Source of the DNA: Phaeosaccion multiseriatum | Taxonomy: Eukaryota > Ochrophyta, other classes | NCBI GenBank assembly: GCA_965112735.1 | Contig: OZ218962.1 | Span: forward strand, 2,728,001-2,792,000 | DNA: 64,000 nucleotides | Direction of reading: 5' to 3' | In this document: in pieces, positions 1-16,767 of the stretch | Layout: every line of letters starts with the position of its first letter | Numbering within the stretch: the first letter of the stretch is position 1 | The notes under the pieces: generated by a model | Told to the model about the DNA's origin: nothing | Seen by the model: the letters and a program-made list of their open reading frames with translations, nothing else | Database searches by the model: none | Position numbers and translations under genes: made by a program

Positions 1-1566
1 GCTGCTTCTTGTGGAAGTCCTGTGTGTGTGAAGATGCTGCTCGAAGCTGGGGCCAATGTATTTGAGAAGGATGAGGAGGGTGGCACGCCTGCCCAGGGCT
101 GCTGCAAAGGGTTGGAGGGGAGAGGAGGCTCACCAACCGAGCGGGCCGAGGCTCTGTCGATGTTGCTCAAGAAAGGCGCAGATGTGCATGTGAAGGACGC
201 AAATGGCGATACTCTCTTGCACACGGCTGCGGCTCACGGGGTTGAGCATTTCATCTCCATTCTTGTGGGTAGAGGGCTGCAGGTCGATGCAACGAATACA
301 AGTTTGCAAACGCCGCTCCACTTGGCCTCTTGGTGGGGATCATTGCCATGTGTGAAAGAGCTCATTCGCCATGGTGCCCCCCTTGATACTGTAACTGTAC
401 ACGGCAACACCCCCCTCCTGTTCGCTGTCGGCAGGAGGCACAGGAAGGTGGTCAGCGAGCTGATCGACGCGGATGCCTCTGTTCAGATCAAGGGCAACGA
501 CTCGATCACCCCACTGCATGTCGCGGCCGCCCTGGGCAGCATCAACATGGCCTACCTCCTGGTTGAGGCTGGAGCGGCCGTTGATGCCCTCACCGATGAT
601 GGTGCGAGCCCTTTGGTGTCGTGTATGCGGCCTGGAGAAGGGAAGATGACTGAGACGTTGGCCATGTTTGGTTCGTCACAGGGACGTAGGGAAACTCGCT
701 ACAAGATGGTTTGGTTCCTGCTGAAGATGGGCGCTGCTGTTGATGACAAGACACTCACTGTGGCAGCAAAGGCACACTTCGGTGACGAGATTGCCTCTTT
801 CTTCCGCAAGGGAATGGACAAAGTTTGTGCTGTCACTGGCAGGCTCCATGCCATCTCTGACCACTTTTTTTCCACGATGAGCGGTGCTGCGGATGAGAAG
901 GATGACACTACTGTGCGGGTGCGGCTGGTGCATAAGGGCAGTGGAGAGAGGGGCGAGAAGGAGTACGCCTTGAGCATCCCTTTGATGGAGCGGCTGGCGG
1001 CGAGGGTCACTGGGGGACAGGAAGAGAGAGCGAAGACCTCCACAGGTCGCTCAGCCTCCGCGGCAGGCATTCTTCCGAACATGCTCGACCCGAGGAAGCA
1101 CGGCTACAAGGGCGACGAGGAAGACGAAGGAGAGGGGGAAGGCAAGGGCAAGAAGGAAATCAAAGGAGTGGAGCTCGAGTATGATGGCGTGGACTTTACC
1201 GTGGAAGGCTTTGAGGCTGTGGTGAAGTTCGTGACTACGGGCAGTGTGGAGGAGCTGTTGACGAGAAGGCCGGGAGGGGGGGATACAGACGGGGGCACGA
1301 GCAGCAACAGTGGCATGAGCAGCAGAGGCGGCGGAGGAGGGACATCTCAAGGCCAAGGCAGGGCAGGGCACAAGAGGGAGCGTGTGAAGCTGTTCGACGA
1401 CGTCAGAGCGAAGCAGGCTCTGCAGGCAGCAGAATTTTTCTGCTTGGAGGGCATGGCGAAGGAGGTAAAGACGCTGATGGACGAGTACGGGTTTGAGCTG
1501 GAGGAGGAGGGGAGGGGATGGAGAGGAGCACAAGAGCCATCCATCGCGCAAGAGGGCTCGGGTTGA
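1..1566 (+). CDS. Ankyrin-repeat protein with C-terminal BTB-like domain (5' partial)
   Basis: The frame is open from base 1 and the first codons already read as ankyrin repeat, so the start lies left of the window. At least five ankyrin repeats are visible in about residues 1-205, with cores such as TPLHLASWWGSLPCVKELI and TPLHVAAALGSINMAYLLV. The C-terminal third (about 300-505) resembles the later part of a BTB/POZ domain (VEGFEAVVKFVTTGSVEEL, then AAEFFCLEGMAKEVKTL), with a Gly/Ser-rich loop inserted between these two parts. Ankyrin-BTB proteins are usually protein-interaction scaffolds or Cullin-3 adaptors; that role is inferred from the family. No intron is needed. The stop is TGA at 1564-1566, followed by an AT-rich stretch. 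Confidence 0.8.
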   Translation, partial: AASCGSPVCVKMLLEAGANVFEKDEEGGTPAQGCCKGLEGRGGSPTERAEALSMLLKKGADVHVKDANGDTLLHTAAAHGVEHFISILVGRGLQVDATNTSLQTPLHLASWWGSLPCVKELIRHGAPLDTVTVHGNTPLLFAVGRRHRKVVSELIDADASVQIKGNDSITPLHVAAALGSINMAYLLVEAGAAVDALTDDGASPLVSCMRPGEGKMTETLAMFGSSQGRRETRYKMVWFLLKMGAAVDDKTLTVAAKAHFGDEIASFFRKGMDKVCAVTGRLHAISDHFFSTMSGAADEKDDTTVRVRLVHKGSGERGEKEYALSIPLMERLAARVTGGQEERAKTSTGRSASAAGILPNMLDPRKHGYKGDEEDEGEGEGKGKKEIKGVELEYDGVDFTVEGFEAVVKFVTTGSVEELLTRRPGGGDTDGGTSSNSGMSSRGGGGGTSQGQGRAGHKRERVKLFDDVRAKQALQAAEFFCLEGMAKEVKTLMDEYGFELEEEGRGWRGAQEPSIAQEGSG

Positions 1567-2177
1567 CCCCTGAGCATATCACCAACGAGCGCAGCAGTAC
1601 GGCTGAGTGAGCTCGCTTGGGTGGGTGCGAGAACATATCATATTATACTAAGTATCTTACATATTATTATACTTCGTATACTTCGTATAGTATATAATTA
1701 TGAAGTACTATAATAAGTAGGAAAGAGAGAAAAAGAAAAATATGTGAGGTGGATGTAGACAACTTACGCCCTTGGTGCGGGCAGAGAGGCCGGTGTCGTG
1801 GGCTTGTGAAAGGAAGGTTCCGAGCAGCGCTGTGCGTTACCCGTCACTGGCATGAAGCGTTAGGAGGGCCGTGGGGGTCGGGGTAGCAGCAGTAGGAATG
1901 CGACGTTCCATCACTCGTCTTTCTTACTACTTCAAGTACTATTATTGAGGATGGGTGTCTGCATTACACTGAGCTTGCTTCCCAGCGGGCGGCGACAAGC
2001 GGCCGCTACCTTCGCTTGGTTGGGAGCCTCTCTTTCATTCCAGACCCCTTTAATCTATTGATGCTACTGAAGGGTTGCAGGTGGGAGCTCCCCCCAGCTG
2101 CGCTCTTATCAAAAGTTTCTATTGTGCGGCGAAGTAAACCAAAGACGAGCGGCATGCTCACCTCTCCCTCTCTTTCT

Positions 2178-2212
<35 letters not shown>

Positions 2213-2491
2213 CCTCTCTCTCTCTCTTGATGTCCGGCTGGGCGGTGCCGCAAGGCATTCGACAAGAAATGAGGCCGCGTGAAGGGTCCACACACAATCA
2301 CATCCACTGCAGCATACACCGTCACGCCCTCTCACTCCCTCGCCCTCTCACTCCCCGAGGGAGGGCGAGAGCCCTCGTGAAAACAGTGGCTGGACAAGGG
2401 TAGTTCCAAGACCCCTCTCGCTCTTTTTCTGTCTCTCTCTCTCTCTCTCTCTCTCTCCTCCTCCCCCGTCCTCCCTCTCACTCACTCCCCC
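1567..2491. other. Convergent intergenic region: AT-rich tract and CT microsatellites
   Basis: This lies between the stop of the ankyrin/BTB gene and the stop of ATIC on the other strand. It holds an AT-rich tract at 1636-1735 with repeats of ACTTCGTATA, a related sequence near 1921-1945 (CTTCAAGTACTATTATT), and CT microsatellites at about 2160-2230 and 2419-2458. No coding sequence is supported. It probably contains both 3' UTRs. Confidence 0.5.
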
Positions 2492-7586
<5,095 letters not shown>

Positions 7587-8345
7587 TGTGCTGCTGGCGT
7601 TTCTCCTGCTGCTGCTACTTCCACAGCTGAGAGCAGATATAATCGGGGGGATAGAGGGAAAGGACCGGCATATGAGGGCGCGAGGAGATGGGAGGGCGGG
7701 AGTGGGGAGAGGGCAAAGTTCATCACCAGAAGCAGCAGCAACAGAGATTATCGAGATAGCCGGTCATAGCTCGCATCTCAATGAGACACTAGTCATCCCC
7801 CTGCAACTACTCCTGATGCCCTGCTTCGACTGCTGTCTTCTCTTTGTGTTCAGTGGTGGATGGATGGATACGCTTCGCGATCTACGGCCCGGCTTGTTGG
7901 GAGCAAATGCTCACCACGCATCTCCTCGAACCCCCTCCCCCAGTCGCAATGCACCACCCCCAAGGCTAAACCACTATGGATACCTGATGCTTGCTTATTG
8001 CCGCTTGTTTTCCTTGTCGAGGATGGCGATCCTCGGCTGAGCAAAGAAAGAATCAATGAACTGGAACGGAAACTGGATGGCGGCTTCCGAACCGACGGTC
8101 CCAAAACAAAACACCTACTTGTAGAAATAGAGAGAGAGAAAGAGGGAAGGGAAGGAAGATCCCTCACCAGCAAGTAGTGCAGCTGTCTGGGTCGACGTCA
8201 GACGGCAGGCACTCTACTTTGAGCAACAGCAGTCGCAGAGTTCGCCACTGAAAGGGAGGACGAGGAGAGCCCTGCGTTGAGAGAGGTTCAGAGGTGGAGT
8301 AGCAGCTTGCGGTACTTACGAAGTCCGCACCCAAGGAGCGCAGCG
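7587..8345. promoter_or_regulatory. Divergent promoter region, ATIC / PPR gene
   Basis: A 759-bp spacer between the ATIC start (minus) and the proposed PPR start (plus). It must hold both 5' UTRs and promoters. No TATA box or other core element could be placed with confidence, and no ORF here looks coding. Confidence 0.4.
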
Positions 8346-11300
8346 ATGAGGGCGAGCAGCAATTGCCGTGATTTTGTGGCCAGATCGGCAAGGAAAGGCG
8401 GGGTGAGGAGGCGGCGGCCTCCAGTATCTGCCTTCTCTTTTTCCTCCTCCTCCTCTCTGTCATCCTATCATCGCCCCCCTCCCCCCCTCTCCGCCCCCAG
8501 GGCTCGTCCGCTTTCTCTTCCTCTGTCTACCACCGCTACTTCCACCACTGTACCTTCTCCCTTGGGAGTCACACGTTCTCAATCATCACTGGTTGTGCGC
8601 GTGGCCGCCCCGAGACCGACGGGACGAACAGCGGCCTTCGATCGTGAGTTTTTCAATATGCATTGTCTTCCCAGCTGCCCCCCCCCCCCCCAAGTCCTCC
8701 TGGATCTCCCAATCCCGTGCCAGAGTCAGCTACTGAGTCCTGCGCTCGCATGCTCACGCGGCCCCCAACCCCATTCCCTGCCCCCCCACAGAATCGAAGC
8801 ATGGGAGACTCGAAGGAGGTTCTACGGAAGCAGCAGCGGCGGGGAGGATGAGCTTCTCAATGTCTAGCAAGGCACGGCAGCAGAGCAGTCCGCAGCAGCA
8901 GCAGCCGCGGCAGAAGAAGACGAAGAAGAAGGAGAAGAAGCAAGAGCAGTTGGTTGTCCCAGGGCCGGGCAAGTTTGACGCGTGGCTTACTGGCGCCACG
9001 CTGGCACATCAGCGTAGCAACACCGAGGGCAGCAGGCACAGTCGCCGGCGAGTACGGATAGCAGCAGCAGCAGGACGAGGAGGAGAAGGACGAGGAGGGG
9101 GACGAGGGGGGGGGGCACAGGGAGGGAGGCGGTGGGGAGGGGAAGGAGAGCTGGAAGCAGGAGAGAAAGAATGGCAAGTGGGGGATCAGAGCAGCAGAAC
9201 GAAGGGCTCCAGCAAGGAAAGGATGATAAAAGAACACACGAATCCGATCAGAGACCACGCCTGGAGGTTCGGCGTCAGACCAGGCGAGGGAGAAGGAGGA
9301 GGTAGTGGGGGTGGTGGTGTCGCGGCAAGCAGCAGCTGGGGGGGCAGCAGGGTAAGCGCGGACAAGAATGGCGAGCGTGAGAACGGACATGATCGACGTC
9401 AGAGGGGTCGTAGAGGGGGTCCACATCACAGCCAAGGGGAGCGCCAAGGTGGCCAGCAACATGAGGTCTGGGCGGAGGAAGGCCACATGGCCCACTACCA
9501 AGGGCAGCAGCCTCGTTCGGGGCATGGCGAGTCTTGGGGAAGGGGATATAGAGAGCAGCAGCGCGAGCCGGCACCAGACAATCCGCATCTTGGCCGCCAG
9601 AGTCAGGGTCACGGTCAGGGTCAGGGTCAGGGTCAGGGTCGGGGTGGTTGGGGTCACGGTCGGGGTCAGGGTGAGGGTCGGGGTCAGGGTGAGGGTGAGC
9701 AGTACCAACAATGGCGGCTTGAGGCGCGGCGGCATCTCGCGCAGCAGCAGCAGCAGCGGCACCAGCAGTGGCGGCAACAGCAAAGTGAGCATGACAACGA
9801 CGAGAACATGCGGAGGCGGCAAGTGAAGTTGGCACGGGACATTTGGCAGCTCGGGGATGAAGGTCGGTGGGACGAGGTCCATGGGGTGATGCAAGAGGCC
9901 CAAAGAGGAGGAGGAGGGCTGGCGGGCGGGGTTCAGCTCAATGCGCACGTGTACGCGGCCGCCATCAAGGTGATGGGCAAGCACAAGCAGTACCAGGAGG
10001 CCCTTCGGCTGCTCAGGCAGATGGACGGGCATGAAGAAGGAGAGGGAGAGGGAGAGGGGGGGGGGGCTTCCCACCAAGGGGCTGACTTACCGCCAGTTGG
10101 TGCTGCTTCTTCTGCTCGTGCTGGTGCTGCTGCTAGTGCTACTGCTGCTGCTGCTGCTGCTGCTGCTTCTGGCGATGCTGGCGGGAGGGCCCCTGGTGTT
10201 GGGAGCAATGCTCCTGGTGTAAGGAGTGCCAGTGGAATGGGACCACCCAAGTCAACAAACAGAAGTGTAACGCCCAATTTGGTTGTGTACACGTGTGCGC
10301 TGGATGCATGTGGAAAGGCGGGGGCGTATGGTGAGGTTCTGCCGCTGGTGGAGGAGATGCGCAGGAGAGGCTTGGAGCCGGACTTGCACTGCTATTCCGT
10401 GCTCATTCACTGCTGTGCGAAGGTACGATGAAACGCCATGAAACGCCATGAAACGCCCCGTTGGTTGAGGAAGGCCGGAAGGGGGTAGGGAGAGGAGACG
10501 AGGGAGGGAAGGAGGGCAGAACCTTAGGACTTGAGGTGTAAGGTAGGGTGTAACGTCATTTTGGAGGGGCGATGTATGTGTGTGCGTGCGTGTACGAACC
10601 AAATTTCCGTCGCCCCTGTGCTGTGCTGTGGTGTGGGGCGGATGCTTTGGGGGCGGACTACAGAACGGGGGTTTTGTGTCTGTGTAGAGGACATGGGACT
10701 AGCACTCTGCCTGTCTCTTCCCCTCCTCCCTCCCCAGCCTCTCTCTGACCCTCTCCATCTGGTCTCACATTGCGTCATCATCCCCCCCGGCCCCCCTTCT
10801 CTCACCTACCATTGCGTACGTATGCCTACTTACGATACTCAGGCGGGACAACCCGGTGTGGCGCTCGACTTCTTCGAAGAGAGCCGCCGTCGAGGGCTGC
10901 AGCCTGATGCCGTCCTGTACGGGGCTTGCATCGATGCTTGCGCTCAGGCCGGCATGTCGCGGAAGGTAAGACAGGCAAAGAGGAAGGAGGGGGGGGGGGC
11001 AGGGGGAGGAAGGAAGGAGGAAGGGGGGGAGGGAGGGAGGGAGGGAGGGAAGGAGGGAGGGAGGGAGGGAGGGAGGGAGGGGGGGAAGGAGGAGGAGGGG
11101 GAGAAGGGGGAGAGAGTGGTGAGGCGTTGTAGTGTACATCGGATGTTATGTTTTGCCTTTTGCCAGGTACGAGTAGGGACGAGGTAGTTGTAGAGCTGGA
11201 TGGTCGCGCCACCCCTCGGCATGTTACGTCATGCGTCCATCGACCTGTGCCAGCTGTGATTTGGTGGTGTACCAACTTTGATAAATGTGCTGTGCTCCTA

Positions 11301-14300
11301 CTTGGCGTGCAGGCGCAGGAGCTACTGACGGAAATGCGAGAAGGAGGCCTTACTCCCAACGAGGTGTGCTACTCCGCCACCATCAACGCCTTCGCCAAGA
11401 ACAACGACCACGAGGGTAGGTGGATGGGTGGATGGATGGCATGGATGGGTGGTTTGATGGATGAATGGATGGATGGATGAATGGATGGATGGATGGATGG
11501 ATGGATGGATGGCATGGATGGATGGTTGGATGGATGAATGGATGAGTGAATGGATGGATGCATGGATGGATATGGATGGATGGATGGACGGATCGAAGGA
11601 TGGATGGATGGATGAATGGACGGATGCATGGATGGATAGATGGATGGATTCATGCATGGATGGATGGATGGATGGATGGATGGCAGTGGATGGATGGATG
11701 GCAGTGGGTGGATGGATGGATGGATGAGTGGATTCATGAATGGACGGATGCATCGAAGGATAGACGGATGGATGGATGGATGGATGGTAGTGGATGGATG
11801 GATGGATGAATGGATTCATGAATGGACGGATGCATGGATGGATAGACGGATGGATGGATGGATGGATGGATGGATGGATGGATGGATGGCAGTGGATGGA
11901 TGGATGGATGGATGGATGGCAGGGCGTGTCCGTTATGGGGCGAGATGGCAGTTCATGTCGGTGAGAGGAATGGTGTACATGACGCGAGTCGGTATGGCCG
12001 AGGCCCACACCATGAAAGTCCTTCTGTATTGTAGCGTCCATCAGTCCAAACAGCCCCCCTCACCCTCCATGCGCTGCCATCCATCCCCTCTTTATCACCG
12101 CATCGACTCCTGTTTTTGGTCTCCCATCGGCTGCCATCCATCCCCACCTACAACACCACAACAGGAGCCATCAAAATCCTCCGGCAGTTCGACGCGGAAG
12201 AGGGCATCAAGCCCACCGCCTTTGCATACAATGCGGCGATTGCGGCCTGCGCCAAGGCTGCTGAGTACGCTCTCGCCGCCTCGCTGCTGGCGGAGATGCG
12301 CGAGAGGGGAGTGGAGGAGGACGGCACAACAGCGGATGTGGAGCGGCGACTCCGGCTGGAGCCAGCGGCCTTGCACTTGATTGAGCAGCAGCAGAAGCAG
12401 CAGTTGGTGATACGGAACGGGCAAGGGGGTCGGGAGGAGCAGCGTGGGCAAGAGAGCGCCCGAACTCGCGTTCCTGCTGTACCTCTATCACCAACTGCTG
12501 ATGCAGGTGAAGGTGGGCAGGGTGGCGATGTGGAAGGTGCTGAAGGAGGGGCACCGTCTGCCGCGACTCTGGGCACGATGATAACCGCGTGTGTGCGTGC
12601 GCGAGACCTGAGCCGTGCGGATAGGCTGCTGGCTCAGATGAGGAACAGCTTCGGGCGGCGGGGATGGCAGCAGACGGTCGGCTCCGAGGCACGCGTAGGG
12701 CACGCCGATGCTGCTCTCGCTGTTGGTAGTGCTGTTGATGGTGCTGTTGGTGGTGCTGTTGCTAGTACTGTTGGTGGTGCTGTTGGTAGTACTGTTGGTG
12801 GTGCTGTTGGTAGTACTGTTGGTGGTGCTGTTGGTAGTACTGTTGGTGGTGCTGTTGGTAGTACTGTTGGTGGTGCTGTTGGTAGTACTGTTGGTGGTGG
12901 TGGCGCACCTCGAAGGCACGAAATGGAGACCCTTTCCAAGTGCTTTGGGGCTGTCATGGAGGCATACGAGGGGGAGGGGCAGACGCAGCGCGTGCTGGAG
13001 CTCCTGCAAGATATGGAGGCCTGCAAGTGAGTGAGGGACGCCGTGGTTGGGGTGGGTGGGGGGGTGGCTGGGGTGGCTGGGGCTACACTGAGGCTGCTTG
13101 ATGATACGTTGGGGGTTTCGCTGCTTGCAAGTGGTTCAGTACCCTATCCAATGTCCTCATGTACCCCTCGTGCCCCAACTGGCTCTCTCACTCTCACCCT
13201 CTCTCTCTATCCTTCTCTTCCTCTCTCTATCTCTCCCTCTCTCCCTCCCTGCATCTTTCTCGATCTATCCCTGTCTCTCTCTGTCTGTCTCTCTGTGTCT
13301 CTCTCTCTTCTCTCGTTCTCTCCCGTTCTCTCTCTCTCGCCCCCCCCCCCCCTCTCTCTTTCTCTCGCTCTCTCTCTTTCTGTCTCGCTGCCTTCTGGAT
13401 GTCGACTATTCACCTCCTTGCCTCGTGTCTTTCCTCTCTCTTCCACTCCTCTCCACCTCACAACCTCATCTTCTCTTCAACACTCTCTTAATACCCCAGG
13501 GTGGAAGTCTGCCAGGAGAGCTATGACGCCTCCATCTCGGCTGCCCTATCCGCTGGCGAGCATGCCACCGTCACCCGCCTCTTGTTCCAGATGCACACCC
13601 GCAACAGCAACAGCAGCAGCAGCGGCGGCGGCGGCGGTATTGCACCGATCCAGGGGGGTAGGAGCTTTGTTCCGAAGGCCGGTGTCTTGGCCCGTGCAAT
13701 CAACGATGTGGGCGGCGTGGCGGGGAGGAGCGCGAGGGCGGTGCAGCTGCTGAGAGATGTGCTGCGCTTTGGGTGGGCCCCCGGGGTGGAGTGCTACAAC
13801 GCTGCACTGCTGGCCTGTGCCAAGGATGTAAGTAAAGGAGTGGGAACGTATAGGTAAAAGTATGCACATGGATGCATTTTGTTTTCAGACTGTGAGCTTT
13901 TGTGCTCGGATCCCTAACCCACCCACGCGATTGCATGCAAACAACGAACGATCCACCAGGTGGGTCACATCTCTCCGCAGCGTACTTCAACTTCAACTTC
14001 AACTTCAAGTTCAAGTTCAAGGTCACGTTCCGCCTCCTCGGCCTCAGTGGCAGCGTCGCTCATCATAGACGTTCTTCATATGATGGAGTTGATGGGCGTG
14101 CAGCCCAACTCGGAGACGCTCGCCTATGCGGTCAATGGACTAGCAAGAGGGGGCAGGCTGAGGCAAGCCCGCGCGGTGTTGCAGGACATGAGTGAGGGCA
14201 GCGGCGACACAAGAAGGAGGCGAGACAAGCACCGAAGAACCAACAACAGCAGGAGCAGCAGCAGAGATGGGGACAGCGGTGCGCAAGGCGTCGTGCCGAC

Positions 14301-15009
14301 AGAGGATACTGTGCAGGGCCTCATTCAACTGCTCGTGGCTGCGGGAGATGAGGGCGGCGCAGAGGCGGTGTGCAGAGACGCCATGGAAGATGGGCTTTTG
14401 AACCCCAATTTCTCGCCCAGGTCTGCTTCCAGCCGTGTTGGCAACAGGGACAAAGAGGAGGAGAGGAAGAAGAAGCGCGTTGACGACGTGGGGCTACGCG
14501 GGGGGCGCCCTTTCCTCGAAGCTATGGAAGTCGAGTATGATAGCAGCGACTTGGATGATGATGATAATGAGGAGGAGGAGGACGGGTTTGGGGGTGCTGG
14601 TCATGAGGAGGGCTGGGAGATGGCACTTGATGGGCAGGGCGGAGGGACCACCTCTGAGGTGTTGGATGTGCGGCGGTTTTGGCCGTCCACACTGCCGCTC
14701 GTGCTCGACAAGGCGATGCAGGGACCGGCAATAGACAGGCTGGAGAAGACGAGGCTGGTGCTGTTGGTGGAAGATGGGGTTACGGGAGGCCATTGGAGTG
14801 GCGCAGGAGAAGAGAGCACGAAGAGCACTAGCACCAGAAGCCAGAGGGCGGTGCGTGAGGGGGTGGAGGCGTACTTTCGGAGACGCTCTCAGATGAGCGG
14901 AGAGGGCGGGGCGGTGTGGCACCTGCGGGAGGTGGAGGGGCAAGTGGAGGGGCAGCAGTCTGACGGCGTGCTGCTCGAAGTAATTTGTTCAGAAGGGGGG
15001 GCAGTTTGA
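8346..15009 (+). CDS. Pentatricopeptide-repeat (PPR) protein, probably organellar
   Basis: Seven exons: 8346-8643, 8792-10422, 10843-10965, 11313-11415, 12165-13026, 13500-13827 and 13981-15009 (4374 nt, 1457 aa; phases agree). The N-terminus ([19 protein letters not shown]) is rich in Arg and Ser with few acids, as in organelle transit peptides. A long Gln/Gly/Arg-rich region follows. PPR motifs are scattered and separated by low-complexity inserts: [96 protein letters not shown] and [20 protein letters not shown] proteins bind organelle RNA. The last roughly 200 residues match no domain I know. Exon 1 is the least certain part; it rests on GTGAGT/CAG splice sites and phase. Confidence 0.82.
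9599..9706 (+). repeat. (GGTCAG/GGTCGG)n hexamer tract inside the PPR coding region
   Basis: Imperfect hexamer repeat encoding alternating Gly-Gln. It lies in frame inside exon 2 of the PPR gene and keeps the frame open. Confidence 0.8.
10983..11100 (+). repeat. (GGGA)n tract after a splice donor (PPR intron 3)
   Basis: G-rich GGGA-type repeat beginning within about 20 bp of the GTAAGA donor at 10966. Confidence 0.85.
11417..11925 (+). repeat. (GATG)n minisatellite, PPR intron 4
   Basis: About 500 bp of imperfect TGGA/GATG repeat starting at the splice donor. Longer periods are visible, for example recurring ATGGATTCATG and GGCAGTGGATGG blocks. The Met-Asp-Gly-Trp and Ile-His-Pro-Ser frames over it are artefacts. 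Confidence 0.9.
12400..12413 (+). repeat. Dispersed 14-mer GCAGTTGGTGATAC
   Basis: Exact copy in PPR exon 5, after a CAG run (read as QQLVI). A reverse copy with one mismatch lies 72 bp away at 12485-12498. Confidence 0.85.
12740..12903 (+). repeat. 24-bp in-frame tandem repeat in PPR exon 5
   Basis: About six copies of a 24-bp unit coding the octapeptide GGAVGSTV. Copies are almost identical at the DNA level, so the expansion is recent. They lie between two PPR blocks, in frame. Confidence 0.9.
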
Positions 15010-15189
15010 TTCTGGTTTCAGTTTCAGTTAGTATCCCCGCTGCCTAAAAGTAACCGCCGAATTCTCATCACTTCTCTTGCAGAGCAGCAGAATGCCGAGG
15101 GGCTGGACTGCAGCAGAGTAAGAAGTTCAGCTGCGGCAGGCGTTTTAAATGTTTTGAAGGTTTTGAACTCACTCCAGTCCGGTCGGTTC

Positions 15190-15951
15190 ATGTTCAGCAG
15201 GGGCAGGTCGGTATTCAGAGCATTGGCTGCTCACCGGCCTCGCTTCTTTCAGGGCGTACGAAGGATTGGAGACGACTTGGTGGGACAGGCAGGAGACATT
15301 GAAGTGGACGACGAGGTAATCGACGCGCAGCTGCACGTGGGAGGAGCGAAGGGGCCGAGTGGTGGAGGTATGAGGGGGGAGGAGGCGGATCGAGTCCGCC
15401 GAATATTTGATGCCTCGGGCGCGGGAGGTGGGCTTAGAGCGCAGAAGCACGGGCGGAATCGCCGGGCGAGTATAAAGACGCTCGAGTCTCGAGACGGCAT
15501 GCGGTCCTTGGGGTGGGTAGGCTGGGGAGGCTGGGGCCGAGGGGGGTGGCGAAAGTACAAGGCCTTCGACTTGAGCATGTGTAGGGAGTGCAGACTCGGG
15601 ACGGATCGCGACCCCTTCTTTCCTGGCAAGACGGGTACGGCTCAGCTGCGTCGGAGCCTGAGTAAGCAGGTGCCGGGGCCAGGCGTTCCTTTGGCTCGGT
15701 CTTTTAGTCTCATCTTTCCAGATCGGAGCGTCGATTTCACTGTGGACAACGCGGAGCAGGCAATGGAGCTCACCACTGGGCTGCGACAAATTATTGCCTC
15801 AATAGCAGCGGAGGAAGAGGAGGCGGTTGCAGCAGCAGCAGCATCAGCAGCCGTAGAGGAGTCTCGTGAAGGAGAGCAGAACACCGGCGACGAAGATTCA
15901 GTGGCAGCAGCGACACAAGAGCAAGCCGTAGGGGCAGGAGAAGTTATCTGA
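15190..15951 (+). CDS. Hypothetical protein with PH-like C-terminal segment
   Basis: A single open frame of 253 aa from the first ATG; the frame stays open a little upstream, so an earlier exon is possible. The N-terminus (MFSRGRSVFRALAAHRPRFF) is basic and could be a targeting peptide. Residues about 120-200 include a Trp/Gly-rich stretch and then LARSFSLIFPDRSVDFTVDN followed by AMELTTGLRQIIA. That pattern matches the end of PH-type domains, where 'dRSlDf' precedes a C-terminal helix. The tail is Ala/Glu-rich. The family is not recognised with certainty. A splice acceptor at 15177 is also compatible with phase 0, so this could be the last exon of a longer gene. Confidence 0.45.
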   Translation: MFSRGRSVFRALAAHRPRFFQGVRRIGDDLVGQAGDIEVDDEVIDAQLHVGGAKGPSGGGMRGEEADRVRRIFDASGAGGGLRAQKHGRNRRASIKTLESRDGMRSLGWVGWGGWGRGGWRKYKAFDLSMCRECRLGTDRDPFFPGKTGTAQLRRSLSKQVPGPGVPLARSFSLIFPDRSVDFTVDNAEQAMELTTGLRQIIASIAAEEEEAVAAAAASAAVEESREGEQNTGDEDSVAAATQEQAVGAGEVI

Positions 15952-16767
15952 GATGCGTGGTACACCTCGTTAGCAATGACGCAAAGGGTACATGGCTCTC
16001 CCTGTGGTTTGCCCCCACTGCTGTTGCAGTGAAAAGACAAATCACCAGAGGGAGAAGCTGCAAACAGGCATGACAAGCTCCGTCATGCAATAGCTTGGGT
16101 GGGAGGTGGCCACGACTTCCGCTCGCGGCACCTGCGTTCCCGTCCTTGCATTTTCCAGCGGTAGCGGCGGCAGTTTCGAGGCCAGTCAGCGGTAGCAGCA
16201 GAGCAGCAGAAGCAGCAGAAGCAGGACTACCAACCCCAGCAATCTCAGCCAGCGGCAGCAACAACAGCAGCCTCAAAACGCCGTGAGTGTCAGCAGCAAT
16301 AAGGGGGGGCGATGAGCACACGGACGAGACGGGAAGCATGGCGCCGCCATTATGGGCCCTCCCGACCTTATCCGCAGTCGTGGCGCACACGTTCACGTAA
16401 AGGAATCCCATGTGAAGCACCAACTGCTCTGCTACCGTCGCTGCCAAGTGGTGAGATAGGAAGGAGGGTGGATGGGACATTAGGGTTGTTGTCTGATTGC
16501 TCGAACACAACGACAGGGACGACTATGGACGGGTGCCAGACGCAGCTCTTCTGAAAGCCCGCCTCAATGGCAAGGGTAACCGAGCTTCCATCTCACTAAG
16601 TAAGAGACATGAGGACTATCAATCAATGTCGACTTCACCTCTCCTCATGAGCGATCCATCGAACGAAACCCACTTGTGTGGTCCGTAGTAAGGCAATAAG
16701 CCGAGTGGAGGGTCTCCTTTTGAGCTTTCCTCGCTTTCCTTCCTCCCCTCCCCTCCCCTCCCCTTAG
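15952..16767. other. Intergenic, no gene seen
   Basis: Several short ORFs on both strands, none with coding character. The right end is a CCCCTC-type pyrimidine tract that stops exactly at the start of pseudogene homology (CCCTTAG at 16761-16767). Confidence 0.4.

Noticed and set aside
1665-1710. loxP-like arms (ACTTCGTATA repeated)
   Set aside because: Only direct copies of part of the arm occur in an AT-rich tract. There is no inverted pair with an 8-bp spacer.
8857-10077. 406-aa minus-strand ORF
   Set aside because: Shadow of the GC-rich PPR exon 2; rich in Leu/Pro/Thr from CAG and GGTCAG repeats read backwards.
11322-12041. Ile-His-Pro-Ser repeat ORF
   Set aside because: Antisense reading of the GATG minisatellite in a PPR intron.
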